A stretch of DNA of 29,118 bases from Chrysochromulina parva (GCA_002887195.1 PJAB01000346.1:1-29118); one strand, 5' to 3'. Shown: positions 10,301 through 18,531, counted from the first letter of the stretch. Notes: generated by a model not told the origin, from the letters alone. Numbers and translations: made by a program.

Positions 10301-11318
10301 CCTGACCCGGACCGTTGGCCGCGCTCGGCATGGCGCTTGGCAAGGTCGTCGCTAGTTTCTCGAGCGTTTCGCGTAGCAACGCCGCTAAGGCGACTTCCTC
10401 ACAATCGCCGCCGCCGCCGCCGCCGCCCTCGGTTGCCTCCGCTAGACGCACTATGCAACGTGAACGTGCGAAGCCAAAGGCACAGAGCCGCTGCAGCTGC
10501 GCACGCGCCACCGCCTCGGCCGCCTCCGCCTCCTCCGCCCGCATCGCCATCTCCGCACCCGAGATCGAACCCGAGATCGCATCTCCCTCCTCAGACGCGC
10601 GCTCGGGTTTCGTCAGCGGCGGAGGCTTGGGCGAGGTGCATATCTCGCATGAGCTCGCCTCCGCGCCGTTTTCGAACGTGCACGCGGAGCACGCCCACGG
10701 GCGCGGCGGCGGGGCGGGCGCTTGTGTCAGAGCGCCGCGCGCACCCGCCACTAGACTGATCCCACCGCCGCTGTTCCCACCTCCGCTTCCGTCCGCGCTG
10801 ATGCCGTTGTTCACACCACCGCTGTTCACGCTGCTGCTCGTCGCCAGCTTGGGTGCTGACGTGCGCGCGAGGCGCAGCTTGGGCCGGAACTGGAGCGGCA
10901 GCTCACCGATCGGCACGTGCACGCACAGCCAGTCCAAGCATTCGGAGAGCAGCCCTGGGCGGGCGAGCAGGGACGTGCCGCCCTCAACGCCTTCTCCCTC
11001 GCGTGCGAGCACGATGGCGACCGCCTGCCGAGCGAAGCGCTCGACGAATTTGAGCTCGGCCAAAGCTCGTAGCAGGAGCGTCTCGGTCCCGGCGTGCACG
11101 CTCGTCGTGGACGCCAGCGCCGCCGGCTCCTCGCGCAGCTCCTCGAGCAGATCGATCACCAGCACCTCCATCTCCGCCGACATGCCGACCGAATCGAGCT
11201 GCGCCGCGCGCTTCTTTGCCCATTTCTGCAAGCCCTCCTTTTGGTGCTCGAGGAACCGACGGTACGCGGCCTCCGCATTCGACTGCGGCGTCGCCTTCGC
11301 GGGTCTGTCTCGGCGCAT
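1366..11318 (-). CDS. DHX29/DHX57-like DExH-box RNA helicase, 23 exons
   Basis: ATP-dependent DExH helicase, about 2100 residues. In order: a UBA-like DHX29-type segment (75-150, CLDWLC then LPLQFRPK), a RanBP2-type zinc finger (206-229, WACSACTF then CEIC), a second UBA-like helix set (274-318), and an RWD domain split by three introns (410-600, with its YPRAPP motif). A small Cys/His finger (CLNCVLPGC then YCSKAHA) sits inside the RWD region. Then an RG-rich low-complexity linker and the helicase core: motif I GETGCGKT (about 1085), Ia [14 protein letters not shown] (1186-1189), III SAT (1218), [22 protein letters not shown]. The ratchet region has ELCLQIKLL and [11 protein letters not shown]. 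The C-terminal OB-fold has [31 protein letters not shown] and IDGWMEF. Pro/Thr- and Gly/Lys-rich inserts interrupt the C-terminal half. Relatives act in translation initiation or mRNA control; the exact orthologue is uncertain because the domain mix combines DHX29 and DHX57 traits. Confidence 0.9.
1591..1675 (-). other. Helicase intron 22 with introner-like core
   Basis: This 85-nt intron carries the shared core at 1611-1634 with one change (CTCACGACGG). It starts GTTCGTCAATG, nearly repeating ATTCGTCAATG found about 56 nt upstream inside exon 22. Confidence 0.75.
1757..1892 (-). repeat. Helicase intron 21, CTGATGAGCC repeat
   Basis: This 136-nt intron is built of about ten units CTGATGAGCCT and variants (CTATGATGAGA) on the sense strand, and ends CTACGGACAG. 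The donor follows GAGAAA, and GTGCGC occurs at both the donor and the following exon start. Confidence 0.75.
1984..2098 (-). repeat. Helicase intron 20, CTGATTGCGG repeat
   Basis: This 115-nt intron holds degenerate GCTGATTGCGG and GGATGATTGCGG units. The donor region reads GGGTACGGCAG and the acceptor exon starts with GTACGGCGG, a short boundary duplication. Confidence 0.7.
2630..2790 (-). repeat. Coding ACG-ACG-CCC repeat (Thr-Pro tract)
   Basis: Tandem 12-bp units inside helicase exon 20 encode TTTP repeated about six times. A second in-exon tract at about 2115-2225 encodes GGKGG units. Both lie in an insertion in the C-terminal half of the helicase and are likely length-variable, disordered linkers. 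Confidence 0.75.
2863..2979 (-). repeat. Helicase intron 19, CTGATGACACT repeat flanked by exon-end copies
   Basis: This 117-nt intron has about eight 11-nt units TCTGATGACAC. The 27 nt at 2974-3000 (end of exon 19 plus donor) are repeated exactly at 2857-2883, so the spacing equals the intron length. Confidence 0.85.
3128..3364 (-). repeat. Helicase intron 18, GCATGC-rich repeat and copy of exon 19 start
   Basis: This 237-nt intron is made of about 14 units such as TGAGTGCATGC and CAGAGTGCATGC. A 44-nt copy of the exon 19 start (exon copy 3082-3125) lies in the intron at 3158-3201 with one mismatch. Confidence 0.8.
3476..3707 (-). repeat. Helicase intron 17 with GAGATT repeat
   Basis: This 232-nt intron contains a GAGATT/CAGATT hexamer tract (3640-3690) and CCTAATCGCC units (3490-3545). 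A 16-nt copy of the exon 17 end (3711-3726) lies at 3620-3635. The acceptor is CTCTCCCGCAG. Confidence 0.75.
3806..3916 (-). repeat. Helicase intron 16, 18-bp GATTGCCTCCCTCATCA repeat
   Basis: This 111-nt intron consists of five near-identical units of about 18 bp on the sense strand; the last ends in the acceptor CATCAG. Confidence 0.8.
4025..4221 (-). repeat. Helicase intron 15, CTGATGACCG repeat with exon 15 end copy
   Basis: Two blocks of the decamer CTGATGACCG flank a 20-nt copy (4131-4150, two mismatches) of the exon 15 end plus donor (4222-4241). The copy could act as a micro-exon or decoy donor. Confidence 0.8.
4307..4616 (-). repeat. Helicase intron 14: CTGATTGCGC repeat, introner-like core, duplicated acceptor
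   Basis: The 5' half is about 13 units of GCGCCTGATT and variants. Exon 15's first 46 nt plus acceptor (4261-4309) are repeated exactly at 4352-4400. Between the copies lies the core (4321-4345). Using the upstream acceptor (4398) would shift the downstream frame, so splicing to 4306 is modelled. Confidence 0.75.
4859..5078 (-). repeat. Helicase intron 13, CTGATGACCA repeat
   Basis: This 220-nt intron has about 16 decamer units (CTGATGACCA, CTGATGGCCA). The exon 13 end (5079-5096) recurs in diverged form at the intron 3' end (4859-4876), spaced by exactly the intron length. Confidence 0.8.
5186..5430 (-). repeat. Helicase intron 12 with 43-nt exon 12 end copy
   Basis: Sequence 5421-5463 (exon 12 end plus donor) is repeated exactly at 5331-5373, inside the intron. 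The remainder is CTGATGACG and CTGATTGCCTT units. The acceptor is ATCGTCCCAG. Confidence 0.8.
5648..5733 (-). other. Helicase intron 11, GC-AG intron with introner-like core
   Basis: The donor is AAG|GCACGC and the acceptor CTTCCCCACAG. The first 36 nt of the intron (5698-5733) copy the first 36 nt of exon 12 (5612-5647) with one mismatch; spacing is 86 nt, the intron length. The core lies at 5664-5687. Confidence 0.75.
6381..6659 (-). repeat. Helicase intron 9 in the DEVH motif, with repeated exon-boundary copies
   Basis: This 279-nt intron splits DE from VH. It holds two extra copies of GTACCTCGTCCACGAT (6501-6516, 6570-6585; the exonic one is 6656-6671). The 14-mer AGTGAGCGCTCGTG occurs five times between 6363 and 6653, counting the boundary copies. 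Each internal copy has an upstream CATCATCAG and a following GTACTC, so it resembles a 12-nt micro-exon. Confidence 0.75.
6795..6872 (-). repeat. Helicase intron 8, CTGATTGCGC repeat
   Basis: This 78-nt intron has donor ACG|GTACTG, three decamers of CTGATTGCGT type, and acceptor CATATTTGGCAG. Confidence 0.8.
7017..7086 (-). other. Helicase intron 7
   Basis: This compact 70-nt intron lies between GKTTQ and VPQFIL. The acceptor reads CCTAATTTGGCAG, with a CTAAT branch-like motif only about 8 nt from the AG. Confidence 0.85.
7685..7900 (-). repeat. 72-bp coding repeat in helicase exon 7
   Basis: Three tandem 72-bp units encode [18 protein letters not shown] followed by SHLPNM. Each contains CCTAATATGGGCAG, close to the intron acceptor motif used elsewhere in the gene. 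The protein segment is RG-rich and probably disordered. Confidence 0.85.
8218..8415 (-). repeat. Helicase intron 6 with exon 6 end copy
   Basis: The exon 6 end (8416-8446) recurs at 8340-8370 with two mismatches, period 76 nt. The copy has its own AG upstream and GTGTGA downstream, so it could be a 27-nt in-frame alternative exon. The rest is CTGATGGCCA and CTGATTGGAC units. Confidence 0.75.
8473..8552 (-). other. Helicase intron 5 with introner-like core and exact 35-nt flanking duplication
   Basis: This 80-nt intron starts with 33 nt identical to the start of exon 6. Sequences 8440-8474 and 8520-8554 are exact copies including the AG before each. Between them lie the core (8491-8514, slightly diverged) and the acceptor CTCCCTAATTAG. 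Confidence 0.85.
8836..8913 (-). other. Helicase intron 4 flanked by exon-end duplication
   Basis: This 78-nt intron has donor CGGCAG|GTGAGTG, then CTGATGACCG units. The 23 nt ending exon 4 (8914-8936) recur at 8836-8858 with one mismatch, just before the acceptor; spacing equals the intron length. Confidence 0.85.
9114..9313 (-). repeat. Helicase intron 3, two tandem repeats
   Basis: This 200-nt intron has five units of about 11 nt (GTGGAAGCCCT), then seven units of 14 nt (GGATTGCATCTCCC), then CTGATTGCG and acceptor CTCATCAG. Confidence 0.8.
9399..9641 (-). repeat. Helicase intron 2, GACGAACCCGAGTGCCCCT repeat
   Basis: Eight or nine units of about 17-19 nt fill 9475-9630. The start of exon 3 (9385-9400 with AG) recurs at 9444-9459 inside the intron. 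Confidence 0.8.
9841..9991 (-). repeat. Helicase intron 1, CTGATTGCGC repeat
   Basis: This 151-nt intron has about seven units of GCGCCTGATT and GCGTATGATT. The acceptor is CCTAACTTGGCAG. Confidence 0.8.
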
Positions 11319-11560
11319 TCCAGTCTCCTTGCCGCGCAGCGCACCGTGAACGCGCGGGACCCCGGCTGTGAAGGGTGTCTTCGTTCAGTTCACTCTCACC
11401 CCCACTGCTAGCCTCGAGAGCACATTCGATAGGCTTCCGTTAGGTTGTCTGTTGTTTATGTAGTAACTGAACAGAAACGGATAACGGAACTGAACTGAAC
11501 TCGTCAAACACACAAAGTTTGCGAGTCCTACACTGTGACTCGCCGCTTCACCCGGACGGT
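11319..11560. promoter_or_regulatory. Spacer between XK-like gene stop and helicase start
   Basis: These 242 bp separate two co-oriented (-) genes, so they must hold the 3' end of the XK-like gene and the promoter and 5' UTR of the helicase. There is a short run of GAACTGAA-like units at 11465-11500. No TATA box or other element is clear. Confidence 0.4.
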
Positions 11561-14500
11561 TTAAACGAGCATCCCCAGGGCTTTGAGCGCATACGGCTTG
11601 AAGCCGACGGCCTTGATCTCTGCGGCTGCGAAGCCTCCATCCTTGAGCTCCTTGGCCGTCAACTTGAGCGCTTCGTGAAGCTCCTTGGCGCTAAAGCCAG
11701 CCTCTCGGAACTGATCCACTGTGAACGAGCAGGAAGCCATGTCCTGGATCGTGAAGCCGGCCCCCCGCAGCTGCGTCGCCGAGAACCCCACCTCCTCGAG
11801 GTCAATGGCCTTGAAGCCGACCGTGCGGAACTCGTCGGGGGCGAAGCCGACCGGATGCAGCTGGGCGAGCGTGTAGCCGCCCTCGTATAGCTCGGAGAGG
11901 CCACAGCCGATGGCGTGCAACTCGACCGCGCTGATGCGGCCCGCAATGCGTAGCTCTTTCGCGCTGATGCCCGCCTCGTGTAGATGCAAAGTCGTGAAGT
12001 TGGCCGACAGGAGCTGCCGTACTTTGAAGCCGCCGTCGTAGAGCTGCCTCGCGCCAATGCCGCACGCGATCAAGTCCTCGATGGGGTAACCTCCCATCCT
12101 CAAGTCGGCGACCTTGAAGCCGTTTTCTACGAGCTTCTCGATCGAGAAGCCGGCATGGCGCAGCACTTGCACCGGAATGCCTGCGAAGACCAGGTCGGGC
12201 AGCGCATAGCCTGCCTCAGCCACCTCCTCCTTTTTGTAGCCGCCCGCGCGGAGGTCGGCGGCGGAATAGCGCGCCGCTTGCATTTCCTTGGCAGTGAAGC
12301 CAGCCTGCCATAGGAATCAGCAGTGGCGATCAGCAGTGGCGATCAGTGGCGATCAGTGGCGATCAGGGGCGATCAAAGGACGTGAGTTGGCATTCGGTGG
12401 CACTCAGTAGGCGGGCAGTTTATCAGTGGCAATCAACGACACTCACCTGCCGCATCTCGGACACGTCAAAGCCCGCGAGCTTAATCTCGGACGTCGTGTA
12501 GCCACCCGCCTTGATCTCGGCGGCGGTAAAGCCCGCTTCTCTGAGATCGGCGCACGAGTACAAGTGCGCGTGGAACTCCTGCGCCGTGTAGCCCCCATTC
12601 TTGAGCTGGCTAGTCGAGTAGCCCGCCTGCTTCATCTTGAGCAGCTTTGTGCCGATCATGCGGAGCTCCGAGAGCGAATAGAATTGCGCCAAGTCCTTGA
12701 TGTCAAAGTGGTCCTTGAGCTCGAGAAGCGAGATGCCGCCGGCCTTCATCTCCTTGATTGAGAAGACGGAGGCGATGCGCAGCCCGCACGCGCGGATCTC
12801 CATCATCGAGAATCCTCCATCTCGAAGGTCGAACGCACTAAAGCCTGCCTCCTCCAGCAGCTTGGCGCTCACGTTTGCTTGGCGGAGCTCATTCACACGG
12901 AACCCACTCAAACGCATCTGTTGGATGGTGCACCCGATCCGAAGCAATTCCTCAACGCCAAACCCGACGTCTTTGAGCTCCTTGACGGTGGCGCCATTCG
13001 TCTTCAGGTCTTCGGCGCTGCACCCGCCCTCTTTCAGATCGTGCCACTTGAACCCCGCCTCGAGCAGCTCCGGGGTGCTGATCTTCGCGTGCCGCAGCGC
13101 CTTGATGGGGAAACCGCCGGCCTTGAGGTCGGGTAGCGTATACCCGAGCTCGAGCAGCGCCTTTACCTTGTAATTCTTCTCGCGCAGCTGCGCCACCGTG
13201 AAGCCCGCGGCCGTCAGGTCGGCGGCGACGAAGCCGATATTGATGAGCTCGTCCACGGTGATGTCGGCCGTCGCAAGCACCTTTGCGGAGAAGCCAGCTT
13301 GCTTGAGTTCGTCTGGGGCGAAGCCCTTGCCCTCGGCGTACAGTTCGCGTGCCTTGAAGCCTGCAGCTATCATCTGCTTGCAGTTGAAGCCCGCATCCTT
13401 GAGCGGCACGACCGCGAACCCTGCGGCCCGCAGCTCGCTCGCACCCAAATCTGCGGCCCGGAGCTCAGGCGCCGAGAAGCCCGCGTCCTTGAGCTGCACG
13501 ACGGTGAACCCGCCGGCGAGCAGGTCTTCTGCCTTCAAGGCGAGCTTCTTGAGCGTGGCGGCGTTGAAGCCACATTCGCGCAAGTCGCGGACGGAGCACC
13601 CTGCTGCGGAGAGCTCGTGAGCGCTGAAGCCGCTCACGCGGCACTCTTGAAGTGTGATGCCTGTCCCCATCAGAGTGGCCGCATCGAAGCCCACCTGCCT
13701 CAGCTCTTGCGTGGTGTACCCAGCCGCCTTGAGCTCCAGAAGCGGGTACCTGATGCAAGGTGCACTCGGAGCTCATCAGTGACGCCATCAGGGAGGTCAT
13801 CAGCAAGGCCACTATCGAACCCATCAGGGAGGTCATCAGGGAGGTCATCAGGGAGGTCATCAGGGAGGCCATCAGGGAGGCCATCAGCGAGGCCACCATC
13901 GAACCCATCAGCAAAGCCATGAGTGAGGCAATCAGCGACCATGAAGAACAATCAGCGTACCCTGCCTCCTTGAGCTCCTTGAGCGGCAGACCCTCGGCCT
14001 TTAGGCCGATGACAGAGATTCCAGCCGCCTTGAGATCCGCGACGGACGAGCCAGCCATTGCGAGGTCGTTGAGAGAGACGCCCACCTTGCGCAGCTCTTC
14101 AGCGCCGTACCCGATGGCCTGCAGCTCCTGCGTGCTGTACCCGGCGGCGCGCAGCTCGACCAAAGTGAAGCCGACGGCCTTGAGAGAAAAGGCCGAGCAT
14201 TTCGCGTCGCGAAGCTCGCCCGCCTCGTAGCCCGCCGACTTCAGCACCTCAACCGACCATCCAGTGCCGATGGCCTCGACGGCGGAGTAGCCGGCGCCCT
14301 TAATCTTCTTGGCGCCAAATCCCGCGTCCCGCAACTCGGAGGCGAGGTAGCCCGCGATGCGCATCTCGGCGCCGCTGTACCCCGCTGTGCGCAGGTCGGC
14401 GATCGAGAAGAAGCCCACCTCGCGCATCTCGGAGCAATAGTAGCCCGAATTCCGCAGATCCGCCGCCGGGTAGCCTCCATTGACGAGCTCCTCGAGTGTG

Positions 14501-17448
14501 AAGCCGGCGTCTCGCATCTCCTTGGCGCTGAACATGGCCTTTCGCAAATCGTCGGGCGTGAAGAGAGGCTTGAGCGTGCGGAGGTCGAAAGTGCCCTCCT
14601 TGAGCTGCGAGGCGTCGAAGCCATTGTCCTTGAGCTCGGCGGCTGAGATGCCCGCCTCCTTGAGCAACTTGGGGCTGAACCCACCCTCGGATAGCTCGAT
14701 GGGCGTGAAGCTGGCCATCCGGAGCTCCTTGGCAGAAAAGGTTCCTAATCGGAGCTCGGCCGCTGAGAAACCGGCCACCTTGAGCTCATGGGCCTTGAGG
14801 CCAGCAGCTTTGAGGCCGTCGGCGGTGAACCCGCCAACCCGCAGCTCCGCCAGGTTGAAGCCGGCGCTCAACAGCTCCGATGCCGCGAACCCCACACTCC
14901 GAAGTGTCTCTGCATTCACCAGGGTGAACAAGTGGCCGCGTCGGCACGAGCCCTCGACGATCATTGAGCACAGCTCCTTCTTCCAGGCGTCCCGTTTCAA
15001 CCGGCCAGTCTTGGCGGCCACGCACATGGTGATGGTGCGATCGCGCGCAATCTCTTCGTACGCTGTGATGGGCCCGTCGACGTTCTGCCGCAGCATGTCG
15101 GCAATGAAGAAGATCTCCTCACGCCACGCCCCCCCCGGAATGAAGAACGGGGTCGCCTTCAGTGCTTCAATCGCCTCGTCGCCGCCCTTTCGCAGGCGCG
15201 CGATCGGAATGATGCAGCCGCTCACCGCCGACAGCTTCAGGTGCTTGAGGGCGCTCAGCGTCGCCTGGCTCTGGTTGAGCTGCTCGAGCAGCGGCACCCC
15301 TGTCGCCTTCGTCCCGACCCACGTCAAGCCGCTCAAGGTCAGGTCGAGGCTGATCAGGCTCGAGTTGCGAGAGAGCGCGTCGATCAGCGGGCTGATCTCG
15401 GCCCCATCGAGGTGGTATGGGCACTTCCACTCGACGATCGTGCCCTTCTTGAGCGCGTCGAGCGGCAAGCCCGCGCCCACCTCCCAGAGCTGGAGCGCTT
15501 TGGCGCCGATCGTGAGACCCGCCGCGCGCGCGCCCGCAATCACCTCGATCCACAGCTTCAGCATCGCGATGGTCGAAATGAGGATCGAAGTGGGAAGCAC
15601 CGCCGCAAACTCGAGCATGGCCAGCTCCGAATCGGACGCGGTGCCCGCCTGCGTGCGGTAGATGACGACCACGTAGATGTACGACTGGAGGATGCACTGC
15701 GGTAGCGACTCGATGACCACCTCGGCGATGATGCGCGTCGCCTTGTAGGCCGGGATGAACTGCCGCAGCCACTCGGGAAAGGGCAAGATGGCGAGCAGCC
15801 CAAAAGGCTCAAAGAACATCAAGCAGTCGAGCGCCAAGAGGCCCCACGGGAAGCCGAAGACGAGGAAGAAGAGGTAGATCGAGCTGTTCGAGCCAAACGT
15901 ACTCTGCAAGTACGGCAGCACGCGCAGCTCGACGATGAGGAACTGGAACACCAGAAGGAAGATGCCGATGCCGGACCAGGTGTAGTTGCCCGTGGTCCAG
16001 AGCAGCACCGAGACCTGCACATCCGAGACGAGGTCCGCAAAGTAGAGGCCGACGGAGAAGATTCCGTTGGCCGAGCGCATTAGAATCTGGAGCAGAGCGC
16101 TCTTCATCAGGCGCCCGACAAAGCCCGGCGAGGTCGCCGAGCTGCCGGCCTGTTTCGGCGCCTCTTTGCCCCGAGCAAGCGCGTCGCCCGAGGCTTCCGC
16201 ATGCGTCGTGACTGCCTTCCGGATGCCCATCAGCCCCGACTGGAGGTTCTGGCACCGGGTCTGTAGCCGCTTGAGCTTCTCCGAGCACTCCTTCGCTTCG
16301 GTGGTGGTAGGATTCTTGCGGTACCGCACCTTGTATTGGACGTCAAGCTCATCGGCCTGGTCTTGCGTGGCTCTCAACTCCTCCTTCAAGTCCTCTTGCG
16401 ATAAGGCGGTGTCATCAGCGATGGAGGGTTTGCCGGGCACGGCCGAGGCGGCCGCCTCCGGGACTCCAGCCTCGATGTCTTCACCCCGCGCCAGAGTCTC
16501 AAGCTGCTCCTTTTGCTCCTGCTTCTGATGCTGCGCTCTGGCATGGGCTGCCTGCAATAGCCCCCAAAAATGCTTGAACTCGTCGAGCTGGAGCTCCCCG
16601 TCGCCATTCTCGTCGACTCGAGCGATAGCGCGCGTGATGTCCTCCTCCGAGACGCTCCTGTTCAGGGCATCTCGAAGCTCTTTGGCATCCACGGTGCCGC
16701 TTTTGTCCTTATCTAAGACGGCGAATGCATCGACGTAGTTCATGGACATGTGCAGCTTGGAGCGCTTTGCAAAAGTCGCCTCCGTAAAGAATCCATTCAG
16801 CATACCCGAAGCCTCTTGCTTATCGATCTCAATATAGCCATAGCGCGAGAGGCGCACGAGTTTATCCTGCAGCCGCCTAATGCCTTTCCTAATCTCCTCG
16901 AGGTAGAGGAAGAAGGCTCCTATGGCGAATACGATGCCGAAGTTGAGGGAGAGACAGAGAACCGGGTGAGCCTCATAGTAGGTGAAGACCCGATTCATGA
17001 TGGAGGCGGAGTCTACAAGATCTACGTTCAGCGACTTTTGCAAGGTGTCAAGCATGATTCGTATGAATTCGAAGGATGCGACGAGGATCGCACACGCGAT
17101 TAAGAGCTCGACAGCGCCTTGGCGATGCAGCTCCACTAAGTACTCACGTAGGTCATCGCACATCTGCTTGGGAGATGGGCATTGGCACGACGTAGCCCTC
17201 GCTGACACTGCCTCTGAAGGTGCATCTGGAGCGGGAGCCCCTTCAATGGCACCTCGATTGCCGACGCGACTGAAGTAGACCTTCGCAGACCGGCCCACCG
17301 GCGGAGGGCAGGACATCGGGGTGGTGAGCGCTCCATCGGTGCCAGCCAATATCGGCGGCGTGCCTGTTCGATCTGTCATATCTTCCGATCTGGTGAGCGC
17401 ACTTAACCTTCGCGAGGCGATTTTGGCCAGGTTGCGAACGGAAAGCAT
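11561..17448 (-). CDS. EF-hand / XK-related membrane protein with C-terminal decapeptide repeats, 3 exons
   Basis: Exons 17448-13961, 13749-12447 and 12304-11561 give 1844 residues with consistent phases (2, then 0). In order: two transmembrane helices (112-134, 161-183); two canonical EF-hand loops (DKDKSGTVDAKE at 246, DENGDGELQLDE at 279); a charged coiled-coil-like stretch (300-435); and a multi-pass domain (462-635). The latter has FADLVSDVQVSVLLWTTG and VIESLPQCILQSYIYV, which match the XK-related (scramblase) family. An LRR-like stretch (685-745) follows. From about 851 to the end come about 100 tandem decapeptides of pattern GF(S/T)AxELKxA. XK-related proteins scramble phospholipids or partner membrane transporters; here calcium control is an inference from the EF-hands. 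The first ATG was used; Met 24 is an alternative. Confidence 0.85.
12305..12446 (-). repeat. XK-like gene intron 2, CTGATCGCCA repeat
   Basis: This 142-nt intron has donor CGGCAG|GTGAGTG, about six CTGATCGCCA units and acceptor CCTATGGCAG. Splicing joins SEMRQ to AGFTAKEM, preserving the decapeptide register. Confidence 0.85.
13750..13960 (-). repeat. XK-like gene intron 1, CTGATGACCTCC repeat
   Basis: This 211-nt phase-2 intron has donor GTACGC, about twelve CTGATGACCTCC or CTGATGG units, and acceptor TTGCATCAG. Splicing restores LKEAGYPLLELKAAGY in the decapeptide register. Confidence 0.8.
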
Positions 17449-17741
17449 TTCGGCTGTACTCTTAGCACGACGAGTGCATGGAGACTACCAGCGTGCAGCC
17501 AAGCAGTGCAGCTGGAAGCTTGAGAGGCACGCGACGAGAGAGCCAAAAAGGCACCCCAGCACGTTTGGGATTTTGAAGGAGGACACATCTGAAACTTCCC
17601 CCATGCGGCAAGTTTTTCTCGCCGTGCCGTCAAAAGACATCCACGTTTGGGATTTTGATTGAGAAAACGTTTCACATCAACCGTCCACCCAAAGTGGTAA
17701 GTTTTTCCAAGGGGTCCTCCCAGCCCCATGGTTTTTCTCGC

Positions 17742-17765
17742 AGCAAGCATGCATGCATGCTTGCT
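17742..17765. repeat. 24-bp perfect palindrome
   Basis: The sequence is an inverted repeat centred on GCATGCATGC with arms starting AGCAAGCAT. It could be a protein-binding site or chance; no neighbouring feature explains it. Confidence 0.5.
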
Positions 17766-18326
17766 TGCTTCTCGCGATCTCGCCGCGCCGTCGTCCCTGG
17801 CCGTCGTCCTTTTTGTGTAATCCTTATCTCGCAAGCGAAACGGCCGGTCGACCGTTTGGCGCTTGTGCTCGACCGCTGCCATTGTGTGTGTCATGGACTT
17901 AACATTCTTCAAGACAGCCCCTTGAAGACAACCGCCCCGGAACCCCAAGATGATCCAAGCATTCCAAGCCTAGGAACCAACTAGCGAACTAGGATTCAAG
18001 GGCCAACATGATCCCTACCTTGCCGGGTACCTTGCTTGCCCCGAACTGCACGAAAACTGCACGACGCACCTCGGAACCTAAGCACCAACCATTGATTGCC
18101 CATTTGCCCTTGTGCCCGCCCTTGTGATTGCCTGGTTTGTCTTCCCAGCATTGCTTCCCAGCTACAACCTACAAAGAAACAAAGGGCCTACAAGGTACAG
18201 TCCATTATAGATGCCCTGTGTTACATGTGTACATGTAATTCTGTGTAGAACTATTACAAGATCGAAGATGAAGTTCAATTTTCGATAGCCAGATGTCGAC
18301 AGCGCCGCACAGACCGCGCGGATCGA

Positions 18327-18401
18327 GCCTCCAGAAGTTCAAGGCAGCCAGTTGCATACAGGATACAGCCGCCAACGAACACATCGTCTCGGCGTGCAAA
18401 G
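18327..18401 (+). pseudogene. Decayed copy of the EF-hand gene 3' end
   Basis: The segment starts GCCTCCAGAAGTTC and ends TCGGCGTGCAAAG, matching 19595-19648 near the end of the EF-hand gene. There are a few substitutions and an insertion of about 20 nt. The translated motifs are LQKF and AAN-E-IVSACK in both. No other part of the gene is recognisable nearby, so it is a remnant of a tandem duplicate. Confidence 0.65.
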
Positions 18402-18522
18402 AAAGGGATCAAACAAATATCAAACAAATGTTTAAAATAAGACGTGCGGGTTCGTGCGTTCAAATTTGGATTTTATACGCTTTACATATTCATACGCAAG
18501 GCATGTACGCTTTACGCAAGGG

Positions 18523-18531
18523 CTTTATATA
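18523..18531 (+). promoter_or_regulatory. Possible TATA-like element
   Basis: CTTTATATAC lies about 200 nt upstream of the EF-hand start codon in an otherwise mixed-composition stretch. There is no supporting start-site evidence. Confidence 0.2.

Larger units (their letters stand above)
1366..11318 (-). other. Exon-intron model of the helicase gene
   Basis: Exons, high to low: 11318-9992, 9840-9642, 9398-9314, 9113-8914, 8835-8553, 8472-8416, 8217-7087, 7016-6873, 6794-6660, 6380-5997, 5814-5734, 5647-5431, 5185-5079, 4858-4617, 4306-4222, 4024-3917, 3805-3708, 3475-3365, 3127-2980, 2862-2099, 1983-1893, 1756-1676, 1590-1366. They sum to 6303 nt (2100 codons plus TAA) and every junction keeps the helicase frame. 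Donors are GT except one GC (5732-5733); all acceptors are AG. Junctions were placed by consensus sites plus continuity of family motifs, for example GKTTQ to VPQF, VDE to VHERS, and FG to [14 protein letters not shown]. The least certain acceptors are those of exon 11 (an alternative lies near 5930) and exon 15 (a duplicated acceptor at 4398). A 27-nt optional exon may exist at 8342-8368. Confidence 0.75.

Noticed and set aside
9002..10355. Long + strand ORFs opposite the helicase
   Set aside because: They run through intron repeats and antisense to RWD exons with clear motifs; their products are low-complexity and lack any domain.
10315..11349. 344-residue + strand ORF
   Set aside because: The minus strand here encodes the RanBP2 finger and UBA-like segments, so the + frame is a shadow.
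13465..13960. Continuous reading of the XK-like ORF through 13750-13960
   Set aside because: Read-through gives SLMASLMTSLM-type repeats and then leaves the decapeptide frame; splicing at GTACGC and CATCAG restores the register.
14480..15661. 393-residue + strand ORF
   Set aside because: Antisense to the decapeptide repeats and XK-like gene; its Ser-rich pattern mirrors the repeat codons.
17403..17948. 181-residue minus-strand ORF in the intergenic region
   Set aside because: No recognisable motif, overlaps the XK-like start and includes a palindrome; not supported as a gene.
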